Assembly: GCF_000376245.1 (NCBI RefSeq)
Contig: NZ_AQXM01000063.1
Location: 78,362 to 142,361, forward strand
Reading direction: 5' to 3'
Length of the DNA: 64,000 nucleotides
Source of the DNA: Acaricomes phytoseiuli DSM 14247
GTDB taxonomy: Bacteria; Actinomycetota; Actinomycetes; Actinomycetales; Micrococcaceae
Below, one piece after another: positions 34,982 through 52,323 of the stretch. Under the pieces are notes generated by a model that made no database searches, had not been told where the DNA came from, and saw nothing but the letters and a program-made list of their open reading frames with translations. Positions within the stretch are counted from its first letter, which is position 1; every line of letters starts with the position of its first letter. The position numbers and the translations under genes are program-made.

Positions 34982-37557
34982 TGCGTATACCTCTTTCATG
35001 GCTGCGTGATTACACCGCACTGCCTGCGGAAGCCTCTGCGGAGGATCTGATGGCGGATCTCGTCCGAGTGGGTATCGAAGAAGAGGCGGCACACCGTTCC
35101 GAGGTTTCCGGGCCGGTCGTCGTCGGCCAGGTGCTCTCGAAGGTCGAGGAGCCGCAGAAGAACGGCAAGACCATCAACTGGTGCCAGGTGCGGGTAGCCC
35201 CCGAAGGGCAGGGGCCGCAGTGGGGCGGGGAAGTCCTCGCCGGCGAAGGGATTTCCCCGGACGGCGTCCAGGGCATCGTCTGCGGTGCGCATAACTTGCA
35301 GGAAGGCGATAAGGTCATCGTCACCCTGCCGGGCGCTGTGCTGCCCGGAGAGTTCCGGATCACTCCGCGCAAAACCTATGGGCATGTCTCTGCCGGCATG
35401 ATCGCCTCGGCTCGGGAGCTGGGCATCGGCCAAGAGCACGATGGCATCCTCGTGCTTGCGGATCTGGGCCTGGATGCGGAGCCCGGGACGAGCGCCTATG
35501 AGCTGCTGGGGCTCGATGAGGAAGCCGCTGAGGTGAGCCCCACCCCGGATCGCGGCTATCAGTTCTCGATGCGCGGCATCGCCCGCGAGTACGCCCATGC
35601 CACCGGCACGCTCGATCAGTTCACGGACCCGGCGACGCTGCCGCAGCCGGCTCCCAGCACTGGCGAGGGGCATCCTGTGAGCATCGACGATGACGCTCCG
35701 ATTCACGGCCGGGCCGGTGCGGATCGGTTCGTCGCCCGGATCGTGCGGGGGATCGACCCGCAGCGGCCGACTCCGGACTGGTTGGCTCGTAGATTGCGGC
35801 TCGCCGGAATCCGGCCGATCTCGCTCGCCGTGGATATCTCCAATTACGTCATGCTCGAGCTCGGCCAGCCGATGCACTTCTACGACCTCGGGACGCTTTC
35901 CGGGCCGATCGTGGTGCGTCGTGCACGCTCCGGTGAGCGGCTGACCACCCTGGATGGCAAGGATCGCGCGCTTGACTCCGAAGATCTGCTGATCGCCGAT
36001 GACTCCGGGCCCATAGGTCTGGCCGGGGTCATGGGTGGGGCCAGCACGGAGATCTCCGAGCAGAGCAAGGACGTGCTTATCGAAGCCGCGCACTTCGAAG
36101 AAGTCTCCGTGGCGCGTACTCGCCGTCGGCACAAACTATCGTCGGAGGCGGCGAAGCGTTTCGAGCGCGGAGTGGATTGGCGGATCGCCGATATCGCTGC
36201 GCAGCGGGCCGCTGATCTGCTCGTCGAGCTGGCCGGGGGTGAGGCGGAGCAGCGAGTCACCGATATCGGCCAGGAGCCGGAGACGCAGCGGATCGTGCTG
36301 CCGATGGACTACCCGGCCCAACGGATCGGCGTCGATTTCACCGCTGAGCAGATCGAGACCAGCCTCCGGGATCTCGGAGCTGAGGTTACCGGGCCGGATG
36401 GGCAGGGCGACTACCTGGTCAACGTGCCATCGTGGCGGCAGGACCTGGCGACCAAGGACGATCTCGCTGAAGAGATCATCCGGCTCATCGGTTACGACAA
36501 GATTCCCGCGACTCTGCCAGTGGCCCCGCCGGGCCGTGGGCTGAGCCGGCCCCAGCAGCTGCGGCGCAGGCTCTACCAGGGGCTTGCCGATGCGGGGCTG
36601 ACCGAGGTGATCGCCTACCCCTTCGTCTCCCGCGCTGCTAATCAGCGCTTCGGCACGGCCGGTTCAGCAGACTCAGCAGCACCAGATGCACCGATGGTGA
36701 AGCTGGCGAATCCGATCAGCGAGGAGTTCTCCTTTCTGCGGATCTCGATGCTCCCCGGTCTTCTGGAGACGGCCAAGCGCAATGTCTCCCGGGGCCTGAA
36801 GGATCTGGCGATCTTCGAGATCGGCTCGGTGTTCTTGCCCGGGCAGGCCGTGGGGTCTTCGAGCATTCCGCCGCTGGGTGAGCGCCCGGCTGATGATGTA
36901 CTGAATGGCCTTGACGCCGGGATTCCGGATCAGCCCCTGCGCTTGGGTGCTGTGCTGGCCGGCCAGGAATCCAGGCCTGCGCCGGGGCACGCTCCCCGGG
37001 CCTGGGATTATGCCGATGCGCTCGACGTCGCGCGGCTCGCAGCCGCGCTGTTGGGCGTCGAACTCGTGGTCAACCAGGCCCAGCATCATGCTTTCCACCC
37101 GGGTCGCGCTGCGCAGCTGAGCCTGCGCAGTGGCGCACCGGTGGGCTATGCGGGGGAGCTGCATCCCAAGCTGCTCGCCGAATCCGATCTGCCGGCTCGT
37201 ACCGCGGCACTCGAGCTGGATGTCAGTGCCCTGATCGAGGCGGCGCCGGAAGTCATCGTGGCGAAGCCACTCTCCACGTATCCGGCAGCCACCCAGGATG
37301 TCGCGTTGCTGGTTCCGCAGGAGCTGCCCGCGGTGCAGGTGCTGGAGACGCTGCGCGGCGGCGCCGGTGAACTGCTGGAACACATCGAACTGTTCGACGA
37401 CTACCGGGGCCAGGGGGTGCCGGAGGGGCGCAAATCGCTTGCTTTCGGCCTGCGCTTCCGGGCGCCGGATCGGACGCTGACGGCGGATGAAGCCTCTGCG
37501 GCCCGGCAGGCCGCGGTCGCCGCCGCGGCGGAAGCATTCGGCGCCGAGCTGCGCTGA
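34981..37557 (+). CDS. pheT: Phenylalanyl-tRNA synthetase beta subunit
   Basis: An 858-residue partner of PheS. Domains in order: N-terminal MRIPLSWLRDYTALP and the EMAP-like tRNA-binding fold (about 40-180, VVVGQVLSKVEEPQKNGKT), the B3/B4 editing region (VDISNYVMLELGQPMHFYDLGTL, about 290-310), the B5 domain, the inactive synthetase-like core (KLANPISEEFSFLRISMLPGLLE), and a C-terminal FDX-ACB anticodon domain (KPLSTYPAATQDVALLV). Full length. Coupled to pheS by the one-base overlap. Confidence 0.97.
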
Positions 37558-37575
37558 AGTCTGCTCGCCAACGGT

Positions 37576-37641
37576 TTTTGATGCCGTCCGTGACAATTGA
37601 TGCCGTACGAAGCGCCTCAAATGTCACGGACGGCATCAAAA
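37576..37641. repeat. Perfect 20-bp inverted repeat between pheT and the oxidoreductase gene
   Basis: Arms at 37576-37595 and 37622-37641 (TTTTGATGCCGTCCGTGACA and its complement). The 26-nt centre contains a further TTGATGCCGT copy (37597-37606). It sits between convergent genes, so it may act as a bidirectional terminator, although neither side gives a normal U-tract. It may instead be a dispersed repeat. Confidence 0.8.
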
Positions 37642-37649
37642 GTGACGGG

Positions 37650-38612
37650 TTAGGGAACCAGGAGCAGCTTCCCTGTGGTCTTCCGAGCTTGGAGGTCGCG
37701 ATGCGCTTGCGCCGCATCCGCCAGAGCGTAACGGCCGCCGATCCGCACCTGGAGCTTCCCGGCCCGCAGTGCGTCGAAAAGCTCCCCGGCTCGCCAATTG
37801 CGCTCTTCCTCGGTGTGCGTGTAGTCCGGTAATGAGGGGCGGGTGATAAAAAGCGAACCGCCGGAATTCAGCCGCTGCAGATCGAGCGGTGGTACCGGGC
37901 CGGAGGCAGCACCGAAGAGTACCAAGGTGCCGCGCCGGGCCAGGGCGGCAAGCGAGCCGTCGAAGGTTGCCTGCCCCACCCCGTCGAACACTACGGGTAC
38001 GCCGTGGCCATCAGTCAGCTCGCGGACCTCCTCCGCGAAGCCTTCGTATTCCAGCACGTGATCGGCGCCCGCGCTACGGGCGAGCTCGGCTTTTTCTGGG
38101 CCGGAGACGGTGGTGATCACGGTTGCCCCTTTGGCCTTGAGCAGCTGGGTCAGCAGCAGCCCCACCCCGCCGGCTCCGGCATGGGTAAGCACCGTCTGCC
38201 CGGTCTGCACCGGAAAAGCCGAATTGCTCAGGTAGTGCGCGGTCATTCCCTGGAGCGGCAGGGCTGCGGCGATGTCCAGATCGACTCCCTCGGGCACGGA
38301 AATCGATTTATCCGCATCCGCCAGCGCGTATTCCGCATAACCGGCGTCGCCCGAGGCGGTTGCCACCCGGTCGCCTTCGCTGAAGCCGCTGACTCCGGGC
38401 CCGATGGCACTGACGGTGCCCGCGTACTCGGTTCCGGGGATGAAGGGCAGCGGCACCGGGTAGATGCCCTCCCGCTGATAAGTCTCGATGTAGTTGACGC
38501 CGGTGGCCGCAACCTTGACCAAGAGCTGGCCGGGCCCGGGCTCGGGGAGCTGCTGTTCCTGGAGCTTCAGCACACTGGGATCGCCGTACTCGGTCACGGT
38601 GATACTCTGCAT
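37650..38612 (-). CDS. NADPH:quinone oxidoreductase (zinc-independent MDR family)
   Basis: A 320-residue medium-chain reductase of the QOR/zeta-crystallin type. The GroES-like N-terminal domain (PGPGQLLVKVAATGVNYIETYQREGIYPVPLPFIPGTEYAGTV) is followed by a Rossmann domain with the nucleotide loop HAGAGGVGLLLTQL and VVFDGVGQATFDGSL. The zinc ligands of true alcohol dehydrogenases are absent. It reduces quinones, probably one electron at a time, using NADPH. ATG 38612 has AAGGCAG upstream. Confidence 0.92.
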   Translation of the reverse strand: MQSITVTEYGDPSVLKLQEQQLPEPGPGQLLVKVAATGVNYIETYQREGIYPVPLPFIPGTEYAGTVSAIGPGVSGFSEGDRVATASGDAGYAEYALADADKSISVPEGVDLDIAAALPLQGMTAHYLSNSAFPVQTGQTVLTHAGAGGVGLLLTQLLKAKGATVITTVSGPEKAELARSAGADHVLEYEGFAEEVRELTDGHGVPVVFDGVGQATFDGSLAALARRGTLVLFGAASGPVPPLDLQRLNSGGSLFITRPSLPDYTHTEEERNWRAGELFDALRAGKLQVRIGGRYALADAAQAHRDLQARKTTGKLLLVP

Positions 38613-38630
38613 AATTCACTGCCTTCCGGG

Positions 38631-39011
38631 ATGTTCTCAGATGTAGTCTTGCCCCCGTTGCCTAGCTTTCCTATCGTAGGTCTTCCGGGCGGGATCCGAT
38701 TCGTTGCACGAAAGCTATTCCTGGGCTACTTCGCCCCGTACGCTGCGGCTTTCACGGCTGCCGCGCTTTTCAGCCCGTTTGTCACCACGATCCATTTCAC
38801 GCTCGAGCTGAAGTTCGGAGTCAAGGGGCTGCTGAGGCAATACATGGCGACCTGGCTCGTCGCGATGGCGTTCACGGTCTTGCTGGGTGTGGTCACCATG
38901 CAGTATCTCCTTGCCATGCTGGTGGCGCTTCTGGTGATTATGAGCATTCCGCTTGCTTTTCTGCTTCGCAGGTTTGTCTTCGGGCGACTTCTAAGCAGTA
39001 AGGGTGTATAA
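38631..39011 (+). CDS. Small multi-pass membrane protein (GtrA-like)
   Basis: A 126-residue protein with a short N-terminus (MFSDVVLPPLPSFP) and about four hydrophobic segments, ending LLRRFVFGRLLSSKGV. The four-helix size and the terminal RRFVFGR weakly recall GtrA-family proteins, which move lipid-linked sugars across the membrane, but I cannot confirm the family. It begins at ATG 38631, 18 bp from the divergent oxidoreductase start, and ends 38 bp before argC. The intervening AT-rich gap holds the ArgR site. Confidence 0.6.
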   Translation: MFSDVVLPPLPSFPIVGLPGGIRFVARKLFLGYFAPYAAAFTAAALFSPFVTTIHFTLELKFGVKGLLRQYMATWLVAMAFTVLLGVVTMQYLLAMLVALLVIMSIPLAFLLRRFVFGRLLSSKGV

Positions 39012-39040
39012 ATATTTTCTACTCTGCATATTTACATTAG
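39005..39040. promoter_or_regulatory. Candidate ArgR operator and promoter of the arg operon
   Basis: An AT-rich island unlike its surroundings, with TCTGCATATTTACATTAG (39023-39040) matching the left half of the ARG box pattern TNTGNATWWWWATNCANA, and a weaker copy TGTATAAATATTTTCT (39005-39020). Paired boxes separated by 2-3 bp are the normal ArgR layout. TACATT (39033-39038) could be the -10. Confidence 0.6.
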
Positions 39041-41318
<2,278 letters not shown>

Positions 41319-41322
<4 letters not shown>

Positions 41323-42273
41323 CACCCAATACTCCAGAACATCAGGCCGCAGCCCACCAGGCCCAGCAGAAGGCCGCGATCCTCATCGAAGCCCTGCCGT
41401 GGATCCAGCGCTTCGCGGGAACCGTCGTGGTGATCAAATACGGCGGTAACGCCATGGTCAGTGCGGAGCTGCGGCAAGCTTTCGCCGAAGACATGGTGTT
41501 CTTACGGCATGTCGGCATCAAGCCCGTGGTGGTCCACGGTGGTGGGCCGCAGATCAACCAGATGCTCGATCGTCTGGGCATAGCCTCCGAGTTCCGGGGC
41601 GGTTTGCGGGTGACCACGCCGGAGGCGATGGACGTCGTTCGGATGGTGCTCACCGGTCAGGTCGGCCGGGAACTCGTCGGTGCGATCAATGCGGTTAGCA
41701 CCGCCGGTGATTCAGCGGTGGGCAGCCACGCGGTGGGCCTCTCCGGTGAGGACGGCTGCCTGCTCCAGGCGGTCCGCACCGGCACCGTGGTCGATGGTAT
41801 GCCCGTGGATCTAGGCCAGGTGGGCGAAGTGGTGGGCGTCAACCCCGGGGCGATCCTGGATCTCCTGGATGCCGGGCGGATTCCCGTGATCTCCACGGTG
41901 GCCCCCGAAGTCGGAGTCCCCGGAAGCGTGCTCAACGTCAATGCGGATACCGCTGCGGCGACGCTCGCGGTAGCGCTGAAGGCCTCCCGCCTGATGATCC
42001 TGACCGATGTCGAGGGCCTTTACCGGAACTGGCCGGATAAGAATTCGCTGATCAGTGCGCTGAGCGTCACCGAACTGCGGGAATTGCTGCCATCGCTGGC
42101 CTCCGGGATGATTCCGAAGATGTCCGCCTGCTTGCATGCGGTGACCGGCGGTGTGCAGAGCGCTTCAGTGGTCGACGGACGCAGCCCGCATGCCATGTTG
42201 CTGGAGATCTTCACCCAGGCCGGCAACGGAACCCAAGTCTTCCCGGACGAGGACAGCTCAGAAGGTGCCGATC

Positions 42274-42281
<8 letters not shown>
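41319..42281 (+). CDS. argB: Acetylglutamate kinase
   Basis: Phosphorylates N-acetylglutamate; the usual feedback target of arginine. The 320 residues show [45 protein letters not shown] and the late ASGMIPKM motif. An N-terminal helix (about 1-25) of the arginine-sensitive hexameric type is present ([16 protein letters not shown]), so feedback inhibition is likely. Overlaps argJ by 4 bp and argD by 8 bp. Confidence 0.97.
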
Positions 42282-45039
<2,758 letters not shown>

Positions 45040-45110
45040 CCGATGGCCTGGGCTGTCGTCAGAACAACGATGAAATTCTGAGAATCCGGAAAGAGTGAAG
45101 GGAAGAAGAG

Positions 45111-48080
<2,970 letters not shown>

Positions 48081-49349
48081 GTGTCGATCCCCGGCCTGAC
48101 GCTCCGCCTAACCGGGGCGGAAGCGCCACCGGTGCTCTCGCTTCTGCTCTTCGGTATAGCGGTCATCGGCGCTGCATTCCTCCTGGCTTGGACCGGTGAA
48201 GCGGCTGAGCGGGATATCTCCGGCGGTCTCATGGTGGGCTTGCTCGCGGTGGTCGCGATCCTGCCCGAATACGCGGTGGACCTCTACTTTGCGTTCAGCG
48301 CCGGCTCGAATCCGGCGATGGCGGAATTCGCGGCCGCCAACATGACGGGCGCCAACCGTCTGCTCCTGGGCGTGGCCTGGCCGCTTATGGTCCTCGTGGC
48401 CTGGTCCTGCTACCGCTCCTTCCGTCGCCGTGGGCTCCCCGCAGACCCGGATATCCAGGGTAAGCCCTTCGCGGTCATCCTGCGCCGGGACAACCGTATC
48501 GAAGTGGGCTTCCTCATCGTGGCCACGGCGGTCGGCCTCATGATCCCGCTCACCGGCCAGATCAACATCTTCACGGGCCTGCTGCTCTTAGGCCTTTTCG
48601 GCTACTACCTCTACCGCGTCTCCAAGGGCGATCGGGAAGAGCCCGAGCTCGTCGGCGTCTCCGAAAGCCTCGGCGCGCTTGCGAAGACACCGAGAAGGGT
48701 CACTCTCAGCGTGCTCTTCGTGTTCAGTGCGGTATCGATCCTGCTGCTCGCCGAACCCTTCTCGCAGAGTCTCATCGCGGTAGGTCGCCAGCTCGGCATC
48801 GAAGACTTCCTGCTGGTGCAGTGGCTGGCCCCCTTGGCCTCCGAGGCTCCTGAATTCGTGATAGCCATTCTCTTCGCCTCGCGCGGTAAGGCCGGTATGG
48901 CACTGGGATTGCTCGTGGCCAGCAAGGTCAACCAGTGGACCGCCCTGGTGGGTTCGTTGCCGGTTGCCTACGTGATCGGCGGGGGCAGCTGGGGTCTGCC
49001 GCTCGGCGCTCGCCAGGTTGAAGAGCTCACGCTGACCGCAGCCCAGACGATCCTCGGCATCGCCATCCTGCTCTGCATGAAATTCTCGGCTCGTTGGGCG
49101 ATTGTCCTATTCATCATGTTCACCTCGACCTTCATCTTCGTGAGTACGGAAGCCCGCTACGCGGTTTCGGCGATCTATCTGATCCTGGCGCTGATCCTGC
49201 TGGTGCTGCACCGCCGCGCCATTCTGCCGTCCTTGAAACTGGCGTTCACCGGCAAGGACAGCCCGGATGGTTACCCGGTGCAGAGCCATGATGGACGCAC
49301 CCGTCAGCAGCGGCTCGGTGCGGATAAAGCTGACCGAGCCGGGGGCTGA
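48081..49349 (+). CDS. Sodium/calcium-type cation exchanger, N-terminus replaced at a deletion junction
   Basis: A CaCA-superfamily antiporter with about ten membrane segments and the two alpha-repeats of the family: VVAILPEYAVDLYFAFSAG with AANMTGANRLLLG, and later PLASEAPEFVIAILFASRGKAGMALGLLVASKVNQW. Clear homology starts at VSIPGLTLRLTG. The frame is open back to 47982, but that part is antisense to the DUF4442 remnant, so the natural start (roughly 10-15 residues) appears lost. GTG 48081 is the first in-frame candidate after the junction, without a ribosome site. It may be weakly expressed or silent. 422 residues from GTG. Confidence 0.75.
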   Translation: MSIPGLTLRLTGAEAPPVLSLLLFGIAVIGAAFLLAWTGEAAERDISGGLMVGLLAVVAILPEYAVDLYFAFSAGSNPAMAEFAAANMTGANRLLLGVAWPLMVLVAWSCYRSFRRRGLPADPDIQGKPFAVILRRDNRIEVGFLIVATAVGLMIPLTGQINIFTGLLLLGLFGYYLYRVSKGDREEPELVGVSESLGALAKTPRRVTLSVLFVFSAVSILLLAEPFSQSLIAVGRQLGIEDFLLVQWLAPLASEAPEFVIAILFASRGKAGMALGLLVASKVNQWTALVGSLPVAYVIGGGSWGLPLGARQVEELTLTAAQTILGIAILLCMKFSARWAIVLFIMFTSTFIFVSTEARYAVSAIYLILALILLVLHRRAILPSLKLAFTGKDSPDGYPVQSHDGRTRQQRLGADKADRAGG

Positions 49350-49359
49350 GCCATCTGGC

Positions 49360-49926
49360 TTAGCGCTTCACCGTGACGGCTAGCGGCGGGATGAGGGCTT
49401 CCTCACCGTGCACGATGGTCCGTTCCCGCTCCAGCAGCCGCTCTTTCACCGGTAGCCCCCAGCGGAAGCCGCCCAGGCTGCCGTCCAGCCGGATCACCCG
49501 GTGGCACGGTACGAAGAGCGCTGCGGCATTGCTGGCACAGGCGCTTGCGGCAGCCCGGATGGCAGCGGGATTGCCGGTCAGCTCGGCGTAGTCGCTGTAC
49601 GTGACAGGCTTCCCGGGGGCCACATCGCGCAGCACTTCCCAGGCCCGGCTGCGGAACGGCCCGGAGCGCTGAAGTACCGGGACGTTCCGGATAGGTGAGA
49701 GATCCCCTTGATAGTAGGCATCGACCGCGGCGGTGATCTCAGCGGAGGCGTTGTGCGACTCGGTCAGCTCGGAGCCCGGGCGGAGGCTGCTGTGGATCTG
49801 GCCGAGCAGAGCCTCGGGGCCTGCGGTCCAGCCGGATGCCAGCACCCAGTGCGAGTCATCGACCACATCGGTGATGACGCTGAAAGGGCCGTCAGGGGTG
49901 TTGATCGTGAAGAAGGTGGCGCTCAT
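49360..49926 (-). CDS. ogt: Methylated-DNA--protein-cysteine methyltransferase
   Basis: Suicide repair protein removing alkyl groups from O6-guanine. The 188-residue protein has the active-site motif VPCHRVI with acceptor Cys141, the helix-turn-helix segment GKPVTYSDYAELTGNPAAIRAAASACASN, and the terminal GGFRWGLPVKERLLERE. ATG 49926 overlaps the stop of the upstream ada-alkA gene by 4 bp, so both are made from one message. Confidence 0.95.
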   Translation of the reverse strand: MSATFFTINTPDGPFSVITDVVDDSHWVLASGWTAGPEALLGQIHSSLRPGSELTESHNASAEITAAVDAYYQGDLSPIRNVPVLQRSGPFRSRAWEVLRDVAPGKPVTYSDYAELTGNPAAIRAAASACASNAAALFVPCHRVIRLDGSLGGFRWGLPVKERLLERERTIVHGEEALIPPLAVTVKR

Positions 49927-51482
49927 GACTGCGGTGCCGTCGCTTTCTGTCGGTTGTCTGTTGTGCTGGCTGCGGAAGCCGCCCATAGCTGCATCGTGGC
50001 GTATGAGCCCCAGGGGGAGAAACGTGCGGGTGTGCTGTTGTTGATATTGCTCACGGCGAGACCGTGGCGTACTGCGGAATCTGTCGCCAGGAAAAGATCG
50101 GGGGAGCCCAGCAGCCGCAGCGCGAGGTAGTCGACCGTCCACGGGCCGATGCCGGGCAGCGGCAGCAATTTATCGCGTAGTGAGTCCAGGTCATCGCCCA
50201 GGCTCAGCTGCAGCGGCGACGTGCCATCCGTTCCGGCGAGCCTGTGCATCGCGTGCTCGATGGCTTGCACCCTCCGTGCCGGTCCGCGGAATAGCGTCTT
50301 CTCGTCAGCGGCTAGTGCCGTGCTGATCTGCTGCGCGGTCGGGGCGAACCGCTGCGGTTCGCCGCTGCGGGCCAAGGGGTTGGGGTCGCCGAGCTCGGCT
50401 AAACGCCGTAGCTGAGTCTGCGCGGCGGCCACACTGATCTGTTGGCCGACCATAGCCCGGAGCAGCATCTCTGTGGCATCCAGGGCGCCGGGTAGCCGGA
50501 TGCCGGGGCGCCGCAGGATCAGCTCACCCAGCTCCGGCTGCAAGGCGGTATCTATCGCGGTCGGATCCGCGTCGAGATCGAAAAGTCGTCTCACTCGACT
50601 CAGCAGCACCGGTAGGTCGCGGATCTCACTGAGCCGGGCGCGCAACCGAAGATGGTCAGCGGAGGCTCCCGGGCCCTGCCCACCTTCTTCCGGGATTTCC
50701 TCCGGTAGCTGGACCCAGATGATGGCGGCCCCGTGGGGTAGAGCTAAGGAGCGGCAGTAGCTGCGAGCGTCGGCTATCTCGACTCCGGCCAGAGCGCGGA
50801 CGGCCAGGAAGTCGAAGATCCCTGGATCGTACGGCGGACGCAAAGGCAGGCGCAGGTTGACCTCAGTGCCATAGGCATCATCCTGGTCCTCAGGAGTCTG
50901 CTGTCCCGTTGGTTTCGCGGTGCTTCTCAGCTGACTCGGGGTGAGTGCGAAGACTTCCTGCACGGTGTCGTTGAATTGCCGGATGGAGGAGAAGCCGGAG
51001 GCGAAGGCGATATCGGCCAATCGCATCGTGGTGCCGGTCAGCAGTGTTCGGGCGGTCTGTGCCCTGGTGGCCCGAGCGAGTGACAACGGGCCGGCACCGA
51101 GCTCAGCGTGCAGAATACGGTTCAGCTGCCGGGCGGAATAGCCCAGCTGAGCTGCTAGGGAGCTGACGCCGCCCCGGTCTATCGCGCCGTCGAGGATCAG
51201 TCGCATCGCCCGGCCGGCCAGATCGGAACGCAGATTCCATTCCGGCGTGCCCGGCACCGCCTCTGGTAAGCAGCGCTTGCAGGCCCGATAACCGGATTCG
51301 TGGGCTGCCGCACTTGTGGCGTAAAAACTGACGTTCTCGGGGCGGGGTGTGCGAGCGGGGCAGGAAGGCCTGCAGTAAATGCCGGTGCTCCGCACCGCGG
51401 TGACGAACTGGCCGTCGAAACGAGTGTCCCGGGCAGTGATCACCCGGTAGCGCTGTTCGAAGTCCGCCGTTTCGAAGTCCAT
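49923..51482 (-). CDS. Ada-AlkA fusion: methyl-phosphotriester sensor/activator plus 3-methyladenine glycosylase
   Basis: A 519-residue three-part protein. Residues about 1-80 form the AdaA zinc domain (YCRPSCPARTP and ACKRCLP, whose first cysteine accepts methyl groups from phosphotriesters). Residues about 85-190 form an AraC-type DNA-binding domain (MRLADIAFASGFSSIRQFNDTVQEVFALTPSQLR). Residues about 215-500 form an AlkA-type HhH glycosylase (LLPLPGIGPWTVDYLALRLLG, with the catalytic aspartate in the ATDSAVR segment). Methylation likely turns it into an activator of its own operon, which includes ogt. The last 30 residues are Ser/Ala/Thr-rich tail. Confidence 0.93.
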   Translation of the reverse strand: MDFETADFEQRYRVITARDTRFDGQFVTAVRSTGIYCRPSCPARTPRPENVSFYATSAAAHESGYRACKRCLPEAVPGTPEWNLRSDLAGRAMRLILDGAIDRGGVSSLAAQLGYSARQLNRILHAELGAGPLSLARATRAQTARTLLTGTTMRLADIAFASGFSSIRQFNDTVQEVFALTPSQLRSTAKPTGQQTPEDQDDAYGTEVNLRLPLRPPYDPGIFDFLAVRALAGVEIADARSYCRSLALPHGAAIIWVQLPEEIPEEGGQGPGASADHLRLRARLSEIRDLPVLLSRVRRLFDLDADPTAIDTALQPELGELILRRPGIRLPGALDATEMLLRAMVGQQISVAAAQTQLRRLAELGDPNPLARSGEPQRFAPTAQQISTALAADEKTLFRGPARRVQAIEHAMHRLAGTDGTSPLQLSLGDDLDSLRDKLLPLPGIGPWTVDYLALRLLGSPDLFLATDSAVRHGLAVSNINNSTPARFSPWGSYATMQLWAASAASTTDNRQKATAPQS

Positions 51483-51613
51483 GGTTCAATCCTGTCAGCT
51501 CATCCTGATCTTGACTAGCGGAAATCGGACATTGCGGTGCTCTGTCGGATAGCCTGATCGAATACGGATTCCGGGACTGTTTGTGACGGCCCGGAGTGTG
51601 CCAGGATGGCCCT

Positions 51614-52297
51614 ATGGAGATTGCGATTGCTGGAGGTCATGGGAAGATCGCGCTGCTGCTGGGCGAACAGCTGGCGCGCGAAGGTCACCGAGCGGTGGGC
51701 TTGATCCGCAAGGAGGAGCAAGCCGGGGAACTGAATGAGCTCGGCATCGAGCCGATGCTCATCGACCTGGAGTCAGCTTCTGCCCAGGAGCTTGCAGAAC
51801 GGCTCAAAGGTTTCGACGCGGTGGTCTTCGCCGCGGGGGCGGGGCCGGGCAGCGGAGCCGCGAGGAAGGACACGGTGGACCGCGGAGCGGCAGTCTTGCT
51901 GGCCGACGCCGCCGAAGCCGCAGGGGTTCCCTGGCTGCTCCAGATCTCCGCGATGAGTGTCGAGACAGTGCGGGATGGGTACCACCCCGAGGGCATGGAT
52001 GCAGAATTCCACGCCTACCTCGTCGCGAAGCTCGCCGTTGAAGACGACCTGCGCGCCCGCAGTGCTCTGAACTGGACTATTCTGCGCCCGGGTCGACTCA
52101 CCGACGATTCTGGTACGGGTGATGTCACGCTCAAGCCCAGTGCGGAACGCGGGGACGTGACCCGTGCCGATGTCGCCGCAGTCATTGTCGCGCTGCTGAA
52201 CGCGCGGGCCGGGGTGAACCAGGTGCTGGAGCTGGTCTCCGGCCCGACGCAGGTTGCCGAAGCAGTGGCGGCTCTAGCCGATTTAGCCGCGTCCTGA
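51614..52297 (+). CDS. NAD(P)H-binding SDR-like protein (YwnB/atypical SDR type)
   Basis: A 227-residue atypical short-chain dehydrogenase: dinucleotide loop IAIAGGHGKIALLLGEQL at the start, then VVFAAGAGPGSGA, LLQISAMSVE, AYLVAKLAVEDDLRARSALNWTILRPGRLTDD and a terminal VLELVSGP. Such proteins bind NADP and often act as redox sensors rather than enzymes. The usual YxxxK is represented by AYLVAK. Substrate unknown. ATG 51614 is preceded by CAGGAT 6 nt upstream, possibly leaderless. The in-frame codons before it lack support. Confidence 0.82.
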   Translation: MEIAIAGGHGKIALLLGEQLAREGHRAVGLIRKEEQAGELNELGIEPMLIDLESASAQELAERLKGFDAVVFAAGAGPGSGAARKDTVDRGAAVLLADAAEAAGVPWLLQISAMSVETVRDGYHPEGMDAEFHAYLVAKLAVEDDLRARSALNWTILRPGRLTDDSGTGDVTLKPSAERGDVTRADVAAVIVALLNARAGVNQVLELVSGPTQVAEAVAALADLAAS

Positions 52298-52323
52298 ACC
52301 GCGAAGTCCGACGAAAGGGATCA

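Noticed and set aside
38004..38630. Long N-terminal extension of the small membrane protein upstream of argC
   Set aside because: This part is antisense to the quinone oxidoreductase; the protein more plausibly starts at ATG 38631.
51555..51575. CGAATACGGATTCC between ada-alkA and the NAD(P)-binding gene as a LexA box
   Set aside because: Both half-sites deviate from CGAAC/GTTCG, and Ada-type regulation is by methylation, so the match is too weak.
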